Assembly (NCBI GenBank): GCA_030737835.1
Contig: CM060850.1
Span: 12,381,408 to 12,445,407 of the forward strand
DNA: 64,000 bases
Direction of reading: 5' to 3'
Source: Acorus gramineus
Lineage: Eukaryota > Streptophyta > Magnoliopsida > Acorales > Acoraceae
Part shown: positions 62,036-64,000 of the stretch, one piece after another
How positions within the stretch are numbered: position 1 is the first letter of the stretch
Layout of the letters: each line of letters starts with the position of its first letter
Program-made: the position numbers and the translations under genes
The notes under the pieces: model-generated
Told to the model about the DNA's origin: nothing
The model's database searches: none
Seen by the model: the letters and a program-made list of their open reading frames with translations, nothing else

Positions 62036-63270
62036 CTTGGGAAAAACACCCCTAGAAAACAAAGCTACTTCATTTCACAAGACACTTATTAATAAATAAA
62101 CATTTTTAAATAAAAAAATGTGATTATTTATTTATATAAATAATATAAAACACAGTTATTGTCTGTGTTGTGTCTTGAGATAAATTAGGCTAGTGGTTGC
62201 AGCATCAAATGACGATAATACCCTTGCTGATATAAGTTATTTTAGGGGACACGTGGCGAAAATCTGCTGTGCTTTTTGGGCGGTATAGTCTTTATGGAAC
62301 ATATGGAAGAGAGCACCTTAAATTAATGTCAGGAATCAATCTTGACCGTCCATTCAAATTTATAGATTGTTCACAAACTGTGGGACCCACATATTTTGCT
62401 GAGTTTGACCTATGATATCATATAACTTTGAAAATGGACAAAATAAACTCTTCTGTTTGCATGCCAGACATAAATTTATTCTGGATAAATTTTTTGAGAT
62501 ATATATGTATAATTATCGGGATAGTTTCCATTTGATAAACTTGTTTTCATTCTTTCAGTATTATTTAATTTTTAGAGTTTTTTACAAGATATATGAAGTA
62601 TTGATAGTTTATTATTTTACTATATTCATTTATTCATACGTACTTATCAATTTTTTATTACAACTTTCTATTCAATATTTATTTATCACTCCAAAATATA
62701 CAAGTTTTAAGTGCTTTAATTATTAATTCTTACATTATGTATTCGATATTTTGAATTAGATGTAATTAGAAAAGGTACACCATTAATTTGTTGGAGTATA
62801 TTTTTATTTCTTGCGAATGTATCATTTGGTTTTCATTATAAAAAGTTGTCTCTAATATTCTTATTTAATCATATTAATTTATATAAATTTTTTATTATGA
62901 ATTATACTATTTAAATTAAAAAAAATTGAGATTGAAATTTATTTTAATTCGCTGGATGAGGAGATGAATAAGTTTCCATCAGTTAAAAGAAATAAAAAAT
63001 AATAAATAACATATCCAATAAAAATATTCAAACCCATAACAAGGAATAACCGGTTCTATTGGCATAAGAAGAGGATTCAACAAAAGACTAATAAATATCC
63101 CAAACGATCCCCGTGAGAACAGGTCCGGTCATTATAAATCAAATTCACTTTTTTTTTAAATTGTATTTAAAAAAAAAATTGATTTTACCTTTTAAAAAGT
63201 AAAACTAAATTGTGGCACGTATCCTGTCATTGCTGTTTGTTTTCCAAGCACAGTGTCAATAGCAACATTA
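62036..63270. other. AT-rich intergenic DNA, no gene seen
   Basis: The first part is probably the distal promoter of the CCCH gene; the rest is AT-rich with no repeats or frames that I can support. Confidence 0.4.
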
Positions 63271-63771
63271 GGGTGCAACTTGAACCGAACCCAGTATTTG
63301 AATGATTTGGGTTAGGATTATAGTGTACTGGTTCAACCGAAATTCGAACCCAAGATTCTGAATCTAATTCCAGTTGAGTTTGGGTTGATGGTTTTAATTT
63401 AAATAAATTTAAATATTTTAAGTCTTAAGTTTTAATTTATTATGAAATAAAATTTGAGGTGTTCAATTTTTTTTTGTCTACAATATGTCATTTTTGTATT
63501 TTTGATTAAAAAAAAATGTTTCTTAATTTCATCTTTATTAATTTTTTTATGTGAAGCATTGATTTTTATGAAATTCTAATTATTTAGAATGACATATTTT
63601 AGAAGTCAAATTCAAACTTGCTTCGATCCCAACCCAAATCAAACCTGACGGGTTGAGTCTGGGTTGAGCTTCTTAAGTTTGAGGACGAGTTGGGTTAGGT
63701 TTGGGTTCTTTTAACTTTGAGTTAGATTCAGGTTGAGCTCCACCCCACCTCAACCCACCCAAGTTGTACCT
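63271..63771. mobile_element. MITE-like element with TTA target duplication
   Basis: Ends GGGTGCAACTTG and CAAGTTGTACCT (reverse complement AGGTACAACTTG) flank about 501 bp. TTA lies directly outside both ends (63268-63270 and 63772-63774), as for PIF/Harbinger elements. The interior near both ends is full of AACCCAACCC-type repeats in opposite orientations, which lengthen the inverted repeat. Confidence 0.6.
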
Positions 63772-64000
63772 TTAAACAATATATAATGTGCTTGTGCCTA
63801 TCTTAAAGAGAAAATATAAAACAAAGTGAAAAAATTGAAGTAAAAAATAAAAATTGATCAACTCTTATGCAGAACAAATAAAATTATTCATCTTTTCCAA
63901 TAAGATAAAATAGATATAAAGGAAAACGAATGAGTTTTTCTCCCCAATCCCACTTTTAACATTTGAAACATATATGTATATATCAAGATATAAGGTGTGT

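Overview
This window is nuclear DNA of a flowering plant. Four split genes with GT-AG introns encode proteins typical of land plants, including a chloroplast-type mTERF protein and a plant CCCH/OST-HTH/RRM protein. Intergenic and intronic DNA is AT-rich and full of plant transposon remnants. Exon GC is moderate and not grass-like. I could not identify the species. The genes are STT3A (+, 5990-19350), VPS11 (-, 41782-36769), MTERF9 (+, 43002-47182) and a CCCH zinc-finger gene (-, 60821-57823). I joined exons by hand from reading frame, splice sites and family knowledge; every junction keeps frame. Predicted lengths are 789, 951, 508 and 545 aa. || Layout. 1-5500 is repeat-rich: an open coiled-coil frame cut by the left edge, a GTCGACGTT minisatellite, a degenerate acidic ORF split by a 2.7-kb Ty1/copia element (2145-4840, target duplication GGAAC) that carries two GC-rich minisatellites where gag should be, and five 89-90-bp tandem repeats. 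5990-19350 is STT3A in 23 exons, with LINE and SINE debris in its introns. 19.4-36.5 kb has no recognisable host gene: a Tourist-like MITE (20205-20489), one end of a CACTA element (23475) and a probable non-autonomous Helitron of about 7.4 kb (about 26.57-33.995 kb) made of repeated AT-rich blocks. 36.5-47.2 kb holds VPS11 and MTERF9, head to head with about 1.2 kb between their start codons. 47.2-57.8 kb is another repeat field, with two related TIR elements, several tandem duplications and a perfect 84-bp palindrome (56099-56182). 57.8-62 kb is the CCCH gene. The right end is AT-rich DNA with a second MITE (63271-63771). || The four genes are unrelated housekeeping or regulatory genes: N-glycosylation in the ER (STT3A), vacuolar/endosomal membrane tethering (VPS11), organelle gene expression (MTERF9) and RNA binding (CCCH). 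They form no pathway or cluster. I found no rRNA, no true tRNA gene, no CRISPR and no virus-like genome. The most unusual features are the perfect palindrome, a diverged second copy of the last VPS11 coding segment in its 3' flank, the minisatellite-filled deleted copia element, and the Helitron-like array.
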